64,000 bases of DNA, from the NCBI RefSeq assembly GCF_028622875.1, contig NZ_CP117709.1, positions 4,467,001 to 4,531,000 on the forward strand. Reading direction: 5' to 3'. A model generated the notes under the pieces. It searched no databases. It saw only the letters and a list, made by a program, of their open reading frames with translations, and was not told the origin of the DNA. This document shows positions 1 to 7,505 of the stretch, piece after piece. The stretch comes from Streptomyces sp. MMBL 11-1. GTDB lineage: Bacteria; Actinomycetota; Actinomycetes; Streptomycetales; Streptomycetaceae. Within the stretch, counting starts at the first letter, position 1. Every line of letters begins with the position of its first letter. A program made the position numbers and the translations under genes.

Positions 1-472
1 GCCGGGCGACCTCCGCCACCACCGCCTCCGGCACCCCTGCCTCGGGCAGCGCCCGCTCGGCGAGGGCGGCGCTGCGCTCCTCGTTCTCCGTCCGGTCGGG
101 CCGGTACACCGCGTCGTGGAACCAGGCGGCGAGGCGTACGGCGTGCACATCGGCGGCGTGCCCGGCCAGGGTGTCGATGCCGTCCAGGACGGCGGCCAGG
201 TGGGCGGTCGTGTGGTAACGGCGCTGCGGCTCGGCCCAGCGGGCGAGGAGATTCTCGGCGTACGGCAGCGGATCGGGGCCGTCCGCCCCGGCGCGCGCGG
301 CGAGCAGCGTGTCGTGCCACCGGTCGCGGAGGCCGGCATCGCGCTCCGCGTCGTCGCGGGGGCCGGCATCGAGGAGACCCGCGTCGTCGCGGGGGCCGTG
401 GTCGTCAGGGGCGGCGCCGTGGAGGTCGGCGTCGAGGGAGGGGGAGCCGTGCGGGCGGGGGCTGTCCGTCAT
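1..472 (-). CDS. HD-domain predicted metal-dependent hydrolase, 3' end outside window
   Basis: The gene starts at the ATG complementary to 470-472 and runs off the left edge, leaving 157 codons. The first ~60 residues are Asp/Pro/Gly-rich and poorly conserved in appearance. The core then shows YHTTAH near residue 86 and FHDAVY near residue 119, followed by a Glu-rich NEERSA segment. This is the pattern of the HD-superfamily proteins of the COG4339 type, which bind metal through His/Asp and are presumed phosphohydrolases of unknown substrate. It diverges from pxpA. No strong ribosome-binding site is visible, and a 15-bp tandem repeat begins 12 bp upstream of the start. Family assignment is fairly secure; function is inference. 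Confidence 0.75.
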   Translation of the reverse strand, partial: MTDSPRPHGSPSLDADLHGAAPDDHGPRDDAGLLDAGPRDDAERDAGLRDRWHDTLLAARAGADGPDPLPYAENLLARWAEPQRRYHTTAHLAAVLDGIDTLAGHAADVHAVRLAAWFHDAVYRPDRTENEERSAALAERALPEAGVPEAVVAEVAR

Positions 473-483
473 GGGACGACTCT

Positions 484-588
484 AGGACCGGCGGCTCCAG
501 GGCGGACGGCTCCGGGACCGGCGGCTCCGGGACCGGCGGCTCCAGGGCGGACGGCTTAGGGACCGGCGGCTCCAGGGCGGGCGGCTCG
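484..588. repeat. 15-bp tandem repeat, 7 copies
   Basis: Seven adjoining 15-bp units alternate between two versions, aggaccggcggctcc and agggcggacggctcc, with few changes. They fill the divergent space between the HD-domain gene and pxpA, so they occupy the place where the promoters would be expected. Confidence 0.9.
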
Positions 589-655
589 ACGTGGGGCCCG
601 TCCGGCCCCCGGACCGCCCCTTGTCGCCCCGCTGGACTGTCATTACCGTGCGCCC

Positions 656-1411
656 GTGATGATGGATCTGAACGCGGACCTCGGCGAGGGCTTCGGCAAC
701 TGGACCCTGACCGACGACGACGCGCTCCTCGCGTGTGTCACCAGCGCCAACGTGGCCTGCGGCTTCCACGCGGGCGACGCCTCCGTCATGCGGCGGGTCT
801 GCGACGCGGCGGCGGCCGGCGGGGTACGGATCGGGGCGCAGGTCTCCTACCGGGACCTGGCCGGGTTCGGGCGCCGTTCGATGGACGTGCCCCCCGCCGA
901 GCTGACCGCCGAGATCGCCTACCAGATAGGCGCGCTGCGGGTCTTCGCGGAGGCCGCCGGGTCCGCCGTCTCGTACGTCAAGCCGCACGGCGCGCTCTAC
1001 AACCGGGCGGTCTGGGACGACGAGCAGGCCGCCGCCGTCGTCGCGGGCGTCCGGCTCGCGGGCGGCAGCCCGGCCGTGCTCGGGCTGCCCGGATCGCGCC
1101 TGCTCGCCCATGCCGCCGATGCCGGGCTGCGCGCCGTGGAGGAGGCCTTCGCCGACCGCGCGTACACCCCGCGGGGCACTCTCGTCCCGCGCGGTGAGCC
1201 GGGCGCGGTGGTGCACGACCCGGACGACGTCGTACGCCGGAGCGTCGGCATGGCCGTCGAGCGGGCGGTGACCGGGGCGGACGGCAGCCGGATCCCCGTC
1301 TCGGCGCGCTCGCTCTGCGTCCACGGGGACACCCCGGGCGCTGCGGCCCTCGCCCGTCGGGTGCGGGCCGCGCTGGAGGAAGCGGGCGTCGAGGTACGGG
1401 CGTTCGCGTGA
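656..1411 (+). CDS. pxpA: 5-oxoprolinase subunit A (LamB/YcsF family)
   Basis: This 251-residue protein is full length for the LamB/YcsF family. It opens with the family signature DLNADLGEGFG and carries KPHGALYN near residue 110. Together with PxpB and PxpC it forms the ATP-dependent prokaryotic 5-oxoprolinase, which opens pyroglutamate to glutamate in the cytoplasm. The start could be GTG at 656 or one of the two ATG codons directly after it (659, 662); no clear ribosome-binding site decides. Its stop overlaps the GTG of pxpB by 4 bp, so the three genes are translationally coupled. Confidence 0.93.
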   Translation: MMMDLNADLGEGFGNWTLTDDDALLACVTSANVACGFHAGDASVMRRVCDAAAAGGVRIGAQVSYRDLAGFGRRSMDVPPAELTAEIAYQIGALRVFAEAAGSAVSYVKPHGALYNRAVWDDEQAAAVVAGVRLAGGSPAVLGLPGSRLLAHAADAGLRAVEEAFADRAYTPRGTLVPRGEPGAVVHDPDDVVRRSVGMAVERAVTGADGSRIPVSARSLCVHGDTPGAAALARRVRAALEEAGVEVRAFA

Positions 1412-2115
1412 GCGCCCGCGAGGTCGGCCCCGGCCCCGGCCCCGGCCCCGTGCGCGTGCTTCCGGGGGAGGCGCGCGTCCTTCCCGCCGGGCCGCACGCG
1501 CTGCTCGTCGAGCTGGCCGACGGCGAGCACGCCGAGGCCTTCCACGCCGAGCTGCTCCGCCGCCGCGAGCGCGGTGAGCTGCCCGCCGTACGAGAGATCG
1601 TCCCGGCCGCCCGCACGGTGCTGCTCGACGGGATCGCGGAGAGCGGGCCCGGGGCCCGGGCCCGGTTCGCCCGCGACCTCGCCTCGTGGCGGGTGGGGCC
1701 GCCGCGGCGCGAAGACCACAATGTGGTGGAGATCCCCGTCGTCTACGACGGGCCCGACCTCGACGAGGTCGCCGCGCTCTGGGGCGTCGAGGCCGGGGAG
1801 GTGGCCGCCCTGCACTCCCGTACCGCGTTCCGGGTGGCGTTCTGCGGGTTCGCCCCCGGGTTCGGCTATCTCACGGGGCTGCCCGAACGGTTGCATGTGC
1901 CCCGGCGCACCACCCCTCGCACCCGGGTTCCGGCCGGGGCGGTGGCCCTTGCCGGGCCCTACACCGGGGTGTACCCGCGCGCCTCGCCCGGCGGCTGGCA
2001 GCTGATCGGGCGGGTGCCGGACCCGGGGGCCCTGTGGGACCCGGGCCGGGAACCGGCGGCGCTGCTCGCGCCGGGGACGTCGGTCGGCTTCGTGGCGGTG
2101 GGGGCGGGCACATGA
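1408..2115 (+). CDS. pxpB: 5-oxoprolinase subunit B (KipI/allophanate hydrolase subunit 1 family)
   Basis: This 235-residue protein has the hallmark FAPGFGYLTGLP near residue 149, followed by the proline/arginine stretch and the GVYPRASPGGWQLIGR block of the PxpB/KipI family. The first ~30 residues are Gly/Pro-rich (encoded by a ggcccc repeat around 1434-1450) and are an odd N-terminal addition. It begins inside the pxpA stop (GTGA) and ends inside the pxpC start (ATGA). Its job is as a subunit of 5-oxoprolinase with PxpA and PxpC; family and context agree. Confidence 0.93.
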   Translation: MSAREVGPGPGPGPVRVLPGEARVLPAGPHALLVELADGEHAEAFHAELLRRRERGELPAVREIVPAARTVLLDGIAESGPGARARFARDLASWRVGPPRREDHNVVEIPVVYDGPDLDEVAALWGVEAGEVAALHSRTAFRVAFCGFAPGFGYLTGLPERLHVPRRTTPRTRVPAGAVALAGPYTGVYPRASPGGWQLIGRVPDPGALWDPGREPAALLAPGTSVGFVAVGAGT

Positions 2116-2984
2116 CCTCCGCCGTGTCCCGCCTGTACGTCGTCCGGGCCGGGGCGCTGACCACGGTGCAGGACGCGGGCCGTCCCGGCTGGGCGCACCT
2201 CGGGGTCGGGCGCGCCGGGGCGCTGGACGGGCCCGCCGCCCGGCTCGCCAACCGGCTGGTGGGCAATCCGCCGGACGCCGCCGTCCTGGAGACCACGCTC
2301 ACCGGGTGCGCGGTCAGCCCGGACCGGCCGGCCGTGGCCGTCGTCGGCGGGGCGGGCTGCCGGGTGACGGTCGACGGGCGGCCGGTGGCGTGGGGCGCGC
2401 CGGTGCGGGTGCCCGCGGGCGCGGTGCTGGACGCCGGCCCCGCCGAGTGCGGGCTGCGCGGCTATCTGGCGTTCGCGGGCGGGCTGGTGCCGGAACCGGT
2501 GCTGGGCAGCCGCTCGGCGGACCTCCTCTCGGGGCTCGGCCCCGCCCCGCTGAGCGAGGGCGACGTGCTCCCGCTGGGCGACCCGGCGGGGTGTGGTCCG
2601 CCACCGCCCGCCGGTCCCGTTCCCTGGCCGGGGGTCCCCGCCGAGCTGGTCCTCCCGGTCCATCCCGGGCCCCGCCACGACTGGTTCACCGAGGCCGCGA
2701 TCCGGACGCTGCTCACCGCCGCCTACCGGGTCTCGCCGCACAGCAACCGCATCGGCCTGCGCACGGAGGGCCCGGCGCTGGAGCGGTCCCGCACGGGGGA
2801 ACTGCCCAGCGAGGGCATGGTCCTGGGCGCGGTCCAGGTGCCGCCGGACGGCCGCCCGGTCGTCTTCCTCAACGATCATCCGACGACCGGCGGCTATCCG
2901 GTCGTCGGCGTCGTCCCCGAGCGGGCCCTCGCCGCGGCGGCGCAGGCGGTGCCGGGGACCCGGCTGCGTTTCGTCCGCGCGTGA
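2112..2984 (+). CDS. pxpC: 5-oxoprolinase subunit C (biotin-dependent carboxyltransferase-like family)
   Basis: This protein has 290 residues. The N-terminus shows the family pattern VVRAGALTTVQDAGRPGWAH and GVGRAGALD, and the C-terminal half contains HPGPRHDWFT and SNRIGLR. These match PxpC/KipA (allophanate hydrolase subunit 2 family). The ATG at 2112 overlaps the pxpB stop in an ATGA, which fixes the start. It completes the three-subunit pyroglutamate-opening enzyme. Confidence 0.93.
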   Translation: MTSAVSRLYVVRAGALTTVQDAGRPGWAHLGVGRAGALDGPAARLANRLVGNPPDAAVLETTLTGCAVSPDRPAVAVVGGAGCRVTVDGRPVAWGAPVRVPAGAVLDAGPAECGLRGYLAFAGGLVPEPVLGSRSADLLSGLGPAPLSEGDVLPLGDPAGCGPPPPAGPVPWPGVPAELVLPVHPGPRHDWFTEAAIRTLLTAAYRVSPHSNRIGLRTEGPALERSRTGELPSEGMVLGAVQVPPDGRPVVFLNDHPTTGGYPVVGVVPERALAAAAQAVPGTRLRFVRA

Positions 2985-3445
2985 CAGCCGCGTCCCCGAC
3001 CTCACAGGGCATTAGCCCTCAGGGGCGAGAAGAACCCGGGCCATTCCCCGTCGGCCACGCGGCGCATACGGAATGATCCTGCTCGATCCGGCCGGTCCGA
3101 GAATGTATGCGACCGGGCTCACCTGTGAAAACGCCCGCATCCGGGGCTCGGTTTCGGCCCTGCCCTGCAAGGAGAATTCCGCGAAAAGGCGACCGGGATA
3201 TGGCCGAATCCCCCGTTACTGCGGAGTGAAGAGTTCTGGTAAACGCGCGTTGATTTCGAACCGTCGCCTTACACGGAGTTCGTCTGTGGTTGTCAGCACA
3301 CATTCCGCTCTCCGTGCCCCATTGCCTCGTCGCCGCTGCGGTGGAACCATCTATGGCGTCAACTTCGCCTGTCGGTCCAGGGTTTCATGATGTCCCGTCG
3401 AATATCGGCCCGTGGGCGTGAAATCATCGAGAAGTGGAGTAGGTC
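2985..3445. other. Intergenic region, no gene seen
   Basis: This is 461 bp between pxpC and the secreted-protein gene. The sequence is less G+C rich than its surroundings (for example around 3170-3300) and no frame shows Streptomyces-like codon use. It probably holds the pxpC terminator and the promoter of the next gene, but no clear hairpin or operator was identified. Confidence 0.6.
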
Positions 3446-3847
3446 TTGAAGATACTGCAGTCCCGAATATTCCGCACCGCAGCCGTGGCTGTTGGTTCCA
3501 CAGCCCTCACGATGATGATGGCGACTTCCGCTTCGGCGTCGAATCAGGGATACGCCTACGGTAAGAACGGTCTCGGGTACGGCTATTTCGAGAGTTACGG
3601 AGACTATTTCTACATCAACGACACCAAGGCGGACGGCCACTCCGCCGTCCTCGTCTGGCAAGCCAGTGGTGGGCGTGTCGGTGATGAGTGGGACAAGGAC
3701 GGGGCGAACAACGGCTGGACCAAGGTGAACCGCAATCTCCCTGAAGAGGACAGCCTCCAGTACAAGGTCTGCTGGGGTGAGTGGAGCACGCAGTACATCA
3801 ACCACAGCAGCTGTGGCGCTTGGGAAGCGGGCTCGGTCTCCGGATAG
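3446..3847 (+). CDS. Small secreted protein of unknown function
   Basis: This 133-residue protein starts with TTG at 3446, about 7 bp after a ggagtagg ribosome-binding site. Residues 1-32 form a Sec signal peptide: KILQSR, a hydrophobic stretch, and a SASA cleavage site before SNQG. The mature ~100 residues are rich in Tyr, Gly and Trp and contain two cysteines (KVCWGEW and SSCGAW) that could form a disulfide outside the cell. I do not recognise a catalytic motif. It resembles small exported proteins of unknown role common in Streptomyces. It stands alone, transcribed towards the convergent copA. Confidence 0.8.
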   Translation: MKILQSRIFRTAAVAVGSTALTMMMATSASASNQGYAYGKNGLGYGYFESYGDYFYINDTKADGHSAVLVWQASGGRVGDEWDKDGANNGWTKVNRNLPEEDSLQYKVCWGEWSTQYINHSSCGAWEAGSVSG

Positions 3848-4038
3848 CCGCGGCGCAACAGTGCTCCCGTGCTGATCGCCGGCGGTCCGCCCCGCTCCCG
3901 GCCCATCGCCGAATCCGCGGCGCGCTGAGCGCCGCTCCCGAGCGCGGACCGGCCGTTGCCCGGGGCCGAACCGGTTCATCCGGACCACGAGACCGACGCG
4001 GCGGCGGCCCGGCAAGCCTGCCCGGAACCGCCGCCGCG

Positions 4039-4142
4039 CGTGTCTTCCGTACGTGTCTTCCGTACGCGTCTTCCGTACGCGTCCTTCGTACGCGTCTTCC
4101 GTACGCGTCCTTCGTACGCGTCTTCCGTATGTGTCTTCTGTA
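4039..4142. repeat. 13-bp tandem repeat, 8 copies
   Basis: Eight consecutive 13-bp units of the form cgcgtcttccgta, with c/t changes, lie directly next to the copA stop codon at 4155. Because 13 is not a multiple of 3, every frame gives a 13-residue repeat that alternates RVFRT and YASF blocks. These reading frames should not be mistaken for protein. Confidence 0.95.
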
Positions 4143-4154
4143 CGTCCTGCTCCT

Positions 4155-6482
4155 TCACGCGCCCTTGAAGGTGCGCAGCCGCAGGGAGTTGCCGACCACG
4201 AAGACGGAGGAGAAGGCCATCGCCGCTCCGGCGATCATCGGGTTGAGGAGTCCGGCGGCGGCCAGCGGGAGGGCGCCGACGTTGTAGGCGAAGGCCCAGA
4301 AGAGGTTGGTGCGGATGGTGGAGAGGGTGCGACGGGAGAGGCGGATCGCGTCGGCGGCGGCGAGGAGGTCGCCGCGGACGAGCGTGAGGTCGCCGGCCTC
4401 GATGGCGGCGTCCGTGCCGGTGCCCATCGCCAGCCCCAGGTCGGCCTGGGCGAGGGCGGCGGCGTCGTTGACCCCGTCCCCGACCATCGCGACCGAACGG
4501 CCCTCGGACTGAAGGCGCTTGACCACGTCGACCTTGTCCTGCGGCATGACCTCCGCGTACACCTCGTCGATGCCGACCTCGGCCGCGACTGACTCCGCCA
4601 CGGCCCGGTTGTCGCCGGTGAGGAGGATCGGGGTCAGACCGAGGGCGCGGAGCCGGCGGATGGCCTCGGCGCTCGTGTCCTTCACCGCGTCGGCGACCTC
4701 CAGCACCGCGCGCGCCTCACCGTCCCAGGCGACGGTGATCGCGGTGCGCCCGGCGGCCTCCGCGGCCTTCTTCGCCTCGGCGAGGTGGTCGGGGAGCCGG
4801 ATCTCCCACTCGGCCAGGAGCTGTTCGCGCCCGACGAGGACGGCGTGGCCCTCGACGACTCCCTGGACGCCGAGTCCGGGGATGTTCTGGAAGTCCTCGG
4901 GGGTGGGGAGGGGGCCGGCGGCCTCGGCGGCGGCGGTGGCGACGGCTTGGGCGATGGGGTGTTCGGAGGCGTTCTCCAGGGCTCCGGCGAGGCGGAGGAC
5001 TTCGGTTTCGGTGGTGGTGGGGGTGGTGTGGGTGGTCTGGAGGGTCATGCGGCCGGTGGTGACGGTGCCGGTCTTGTCGAGGACGATGGTGTCGGCGCGG
5101 CGGGTGGTTTCCAGGACTTCGGGGCCCTTGATGAGGATGCCGAGCTGGGCGCCGCGGCCGGTGCCGACCATGAGGGCGGTGGGTGTGGCGAGGCCGAGGG
5201 CGCAGGGGCAGGCGATGATGAGGACGGCGACGGCGGCGGTGAAGGCGGCGGTGAGTCCGGCGTCGTTGCCGAGCCAGAAGCCGAGGGTGCCCAGGGCGAG
5301 GGCGATGACGATGGGGACGAAGACGGCGGAGATGCGGTCGGCGAGGCGTTGGGCGGAGGCTTTGCCGTTCTGGGCGTCCTCGACGAGTCGGGCCATGCGG
5401 GCGAGCTGGGTGTCGGAGCCGACGCGGGTGGCTTCGACGACGAGGCGGCCTCCGGCGTTGAGGGTGGCCCCGGTGACGGAGTCGCCGGTGGTGACCTCGA
5501 CGGGCACGGACTCACCCGTCAGCATGGAGGCGTCCACGGCGGAGGAGCCCTCGACCACGGTCCCGTCCGTCGCGATCTTCTCCCCGGGACGGACCAGGAA
5601 ACGGTCCCCGACCTGCAGCGCGGCGGTCGGGATCGTCGTCTCGACGCCGTCACGCAGGACCGTGACCTCCTTCGCCCCCAGCTCCATCAGCGCCCTCAGC
5701 GCCGCCCCGGCCTTCCGCTTCGAGCGGGCCTCGAAGTAGCGTCCGGCGAGGATGAACGCCGTCACGCCGGCCGCGGCCTCCAGGTAGATGTTCGCGGCCC
5801 CGTCGCTGCGTGCGATGGTCAGCTCGAAGGGGTGCGTCATCCCGACCATGCCCGCTGTCCCGAAGAACAGCGCCCACAACGACCACAGGAACGCGGCCGA
5901 CGTGCCGACGGAGATCAGGGTGTCCATCGTCGCCGCGCCGTGCTTCGCGTTCGTCCACGCGGCACGGTGGAACGGCCAGGCGGCGTAGACGACGACCGGG
6001 GCGGTCAGCGTCAGGGAGAGCCACTGCCAGTAGTCGAACTGGAGCGCGGGGACCATCGCCATCGCGATCACCGGTACGGCGAGGAGAACGGCGGTGATCA
6101 GGCGCTGGCGCAGGGAGGTGAGCCCGTCGTCCTCGCTCTCCGCCGCCGTGCCCGCAGTGCCCGTCGTGCCCGCCGTGTCCGTATCGTTGCTCCCGGGGGA
6201 GGCGGTGGACGCGGGTGGCGCGGGTGGCCGGGCGGTGTAGCCGGTGGCCTCGACGGTCGCGATCAGGTCCTGGACGGACACGTCGGCGCCCAGGTAGGTC
6301 ACCTTCGCCTTCTCGGTGGCGTAGTTCACGGTGGCCTCGACGCCGTCCATCCGGTTGAGCTTTTTCTCGATACGGGCCGCGCACGAGGCGCAGGTCATCC
6401 CGCCGATCGCGAGCTCGACCGCGGTGGTGTCGGCGTCGGAGCCGGCGGCGGTGGTGTCGGTGGTGGCGGAGTGCGCGGACAC
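4155..6482 (-). CDS. copA: Copper(I)-exporting P1B-type ATPase
   Basis: This 775-residue heavy-metal P-type ATPase starts with GTG at 6482, preceded by GGAGGA. One N-terminal HMA domain carries the metal-binding GMTCASC (Cys31, Cys34). The membrane metal site is Cys425-Pro-Cys427, the phosphorylated aspartate is Asp469 in DKTGTVTTG, and the SEHP and GDGVND motifs follow. CPC in the sixth membrane helix is the P1B-1 type, which exports Cu(I) or Ag(I) from the cytoplasm. The product ends in a short Lys/Arg tail. A CsoR-like operator sits 24 bp upstream of the start and cutC diverges from the same region, both fitting copper-induced detoxification. Residues 145-165 are a Gly/Thr/Ala-rich linker. 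Confidence 0.93.
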   Translation of the reverse strand: MSAHSATTDTTAAGSDADTTAVELAIGGMTCASCAARIEKKLNRMDGVEATVNYATEKAKVTYLGADVSVQDLIATVEATGYTARPPAPPASTASPGSNDTDTAGTTGTAGTAAESEDDGLTSLRQRLITAVLLAVPVIAMAMVPALQFDYWQWLSLTLTAPVVVYAAWPFHRAAWTNAKHGAATMDTLISVGTSAAFLWSLWALFFGTAGMVGMTHPFELTIARSDGAANIYLEAAAGVTAFILAGRYFEARSKRKAGAALRALMELGAKEVTVLRDGVETTIPTAALQVGDRFLVRPGEKIATDGTVVEGSSAVDASMLTGESVPVEVTTGDSVTGATLNAGGRLVVEATRVGSDTQLARMARLVEDAQNGKASAQRLADRISAVFVPIVIALALGTLGFWLGNDAGLTAAFTAAVAVLIIACPCALGLATPTALMVGTGRGAQLGILIKGPEVLETTRRADTIVLDKTGTVTTGRMTLQTTHTTPTTTETEVLRLAGALENASEHPIAQAVATAAAEAAGPLPTPEDFQNIPGLGVQGVVEGHAVLVGREQLLAEWEIRLPDHLAEAKKAAEAAGRTAITVAWDGEARAVLEVADAVKDTSAEAIRRLRALGLTPILLTGDNRAVAESVAAEVGIDEVYAEVMPQDKVDVVKRLQSEGRSVAMVGDGVNDAAALAQADLGLAMGTGTDAAIEAGDLTLVRGDLLAAADAIRLSRRTLSTIRTNLFWAFAYNVGALPLAAAGLLNPMIAGAAMAFSSVFVVGNSLRLRTFKGA

Positions 6483-6505
6483 GGGGTCCTCCCTGAAGCC
6501 GTCCT

Positions 6506-6524
6506 GATACCCCTAGGGGGTATC
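6506..6524. promoter_or_regulatory. CsoR-like copper operator
   Basis: The 19-bp site gatacccctagggggtatc has perfect 8-bp arms (gatacccc/ggggtatc) around TAG. It matches the known form of copper-sensing CsoR operators in actinobacteria and lies 24 bp upstream of the copA start. A related half, tatacccccc, follows at 6541-6550. Binding of Cu(I)-responsive CsoR here would repress copA. No csoR gene is in the window. Confidence 0.8.
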
Positions 6525-6755
6525 TCTTTCTCTCCCCATGTATACCCCCCGCCCCTATGAAGTGCAAGGGGTGATCGCGACGTATGCGCCCCGTTCCGCA
6601 CCGGTGTGTGCGCGGCGCGCGTCACCCGACTGCGGGGTCGGCTCGCGCGCCGTCGTGGTCGTGCGTTCAGATAGAGGGCTGCGCTGCCCGTCTACCGACC
6701 CGTAGGCTGGCCATTGGACTAGACCTATAGCTGCGTATCGGAGGAATGGGGACCC

Positions 6756-7445
6756 ATGAGCAACCGTGCAGTCCTGGAGGTGATCGCGCTCGACCCGGCG
6801 GACGCGGTCGCTGCCCAGGCCGGTGGTGCAGACCGCCTCGAACTGGTCACCGACATGGCCGCCGACGGTCTGACCCCGTCGCGGGAGACCTTCGCGGCGA
6901 TCAGGTCCGCCGTGGACATCCCGCTGCGCGTGATGCTCAGGGTGGCGGACGGCTTCGCCGCCGGTGACATCGATGTACTGGTCGGCAGGGCCCGCGAGAT
7001 GCGGGAGGCGGGGGCCGACGCGTTCGTGTTCGGCTTCCTCGACGCGGAGGGCCACGCCGACCTCGTCGCCGTCGAGCGGCTCGTCGCCGAGCTGGACGGC
7101 TGCCCGTGGACGTTCCACCGGGCGATCGACCGGGCCACCGACCGCGACGCCCTGCGCAAGCGGCTCGCGGACCTGCCCGGCCTCGACACGTTCCTCACGG
7201 CGGGCTCGCCGGCCGGGGTGGACGCCGGCATCCCGACCCTCCTGGCCGAGGCGGCCCGTACCGGCGAGCCGGGATACGAGGCGCAGGTCCTGGTCGGCGG
7301 CGGCCTCCACCTGCACCACCTGCCCCGGCTGCGGGCGGGCGGGATCGACGCCTTCCACATCGGCGGCGCCGCCCGGCCCGGGGGCTGGTCGGCCCCGGTG
7401 GACGCGGCAGCCGTACGGGAGTGGCGCGAGGCGCTGGACGCCTGA
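6756..7445 (+). CDS. cutC: CutC-family copper homeostasis protein
   Basis: This 229-residue cytosolic TIM-barrel-type protein begins at ATG 6756, preceded by ggaggaa at 6740-6746. The N-terminus LEVIALDPADAVAAQAGGADRLEL and the later VFGFLD, FHRAID and HIGGAAR blocks are the CutC pattern. CutC proteins have been linked to copper tolerance, though their true biochemical role is debated. Sharing a 273-bp divergent region with copA and its operator supports a copper link here, but a direct role remains inference. Confidence 0.87.
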   Translation: MSNRAVLEVIALDPADAVAAQAGGADRLELVTDMAADGLTPSRETFAAIRSAVDIPLRVMLRVADGFAAGDIDVLVGRAREMREAGADAFVFGFLDAEGHADLVAVERLVAELDGCPWTFHRAIDRATDRDALRKRLADLPGLDTFLTAGSPAGVDAGIPTLLAEAARTGEPGYEAQVLVGGGLHLHHLPRLRAGGIDAFHIGGAARPGGWSAPVDAAAVREWREALDA

Positions 7446-7505
7446 CGGCGGAGGGGCGGGAGCGGAGCCGACCGTGTCCACGTGTCCCGCCCCTCCGCCG
7501 TACCG

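Noticed and set aside
4053-4592. Proteins with 13-residue repeats (RVFRT-YASF type)
   Set aside because: These are translations of the 13-bp tandem repeat read through into the antisense of copA. The repeat gives similar peptides in all frames.
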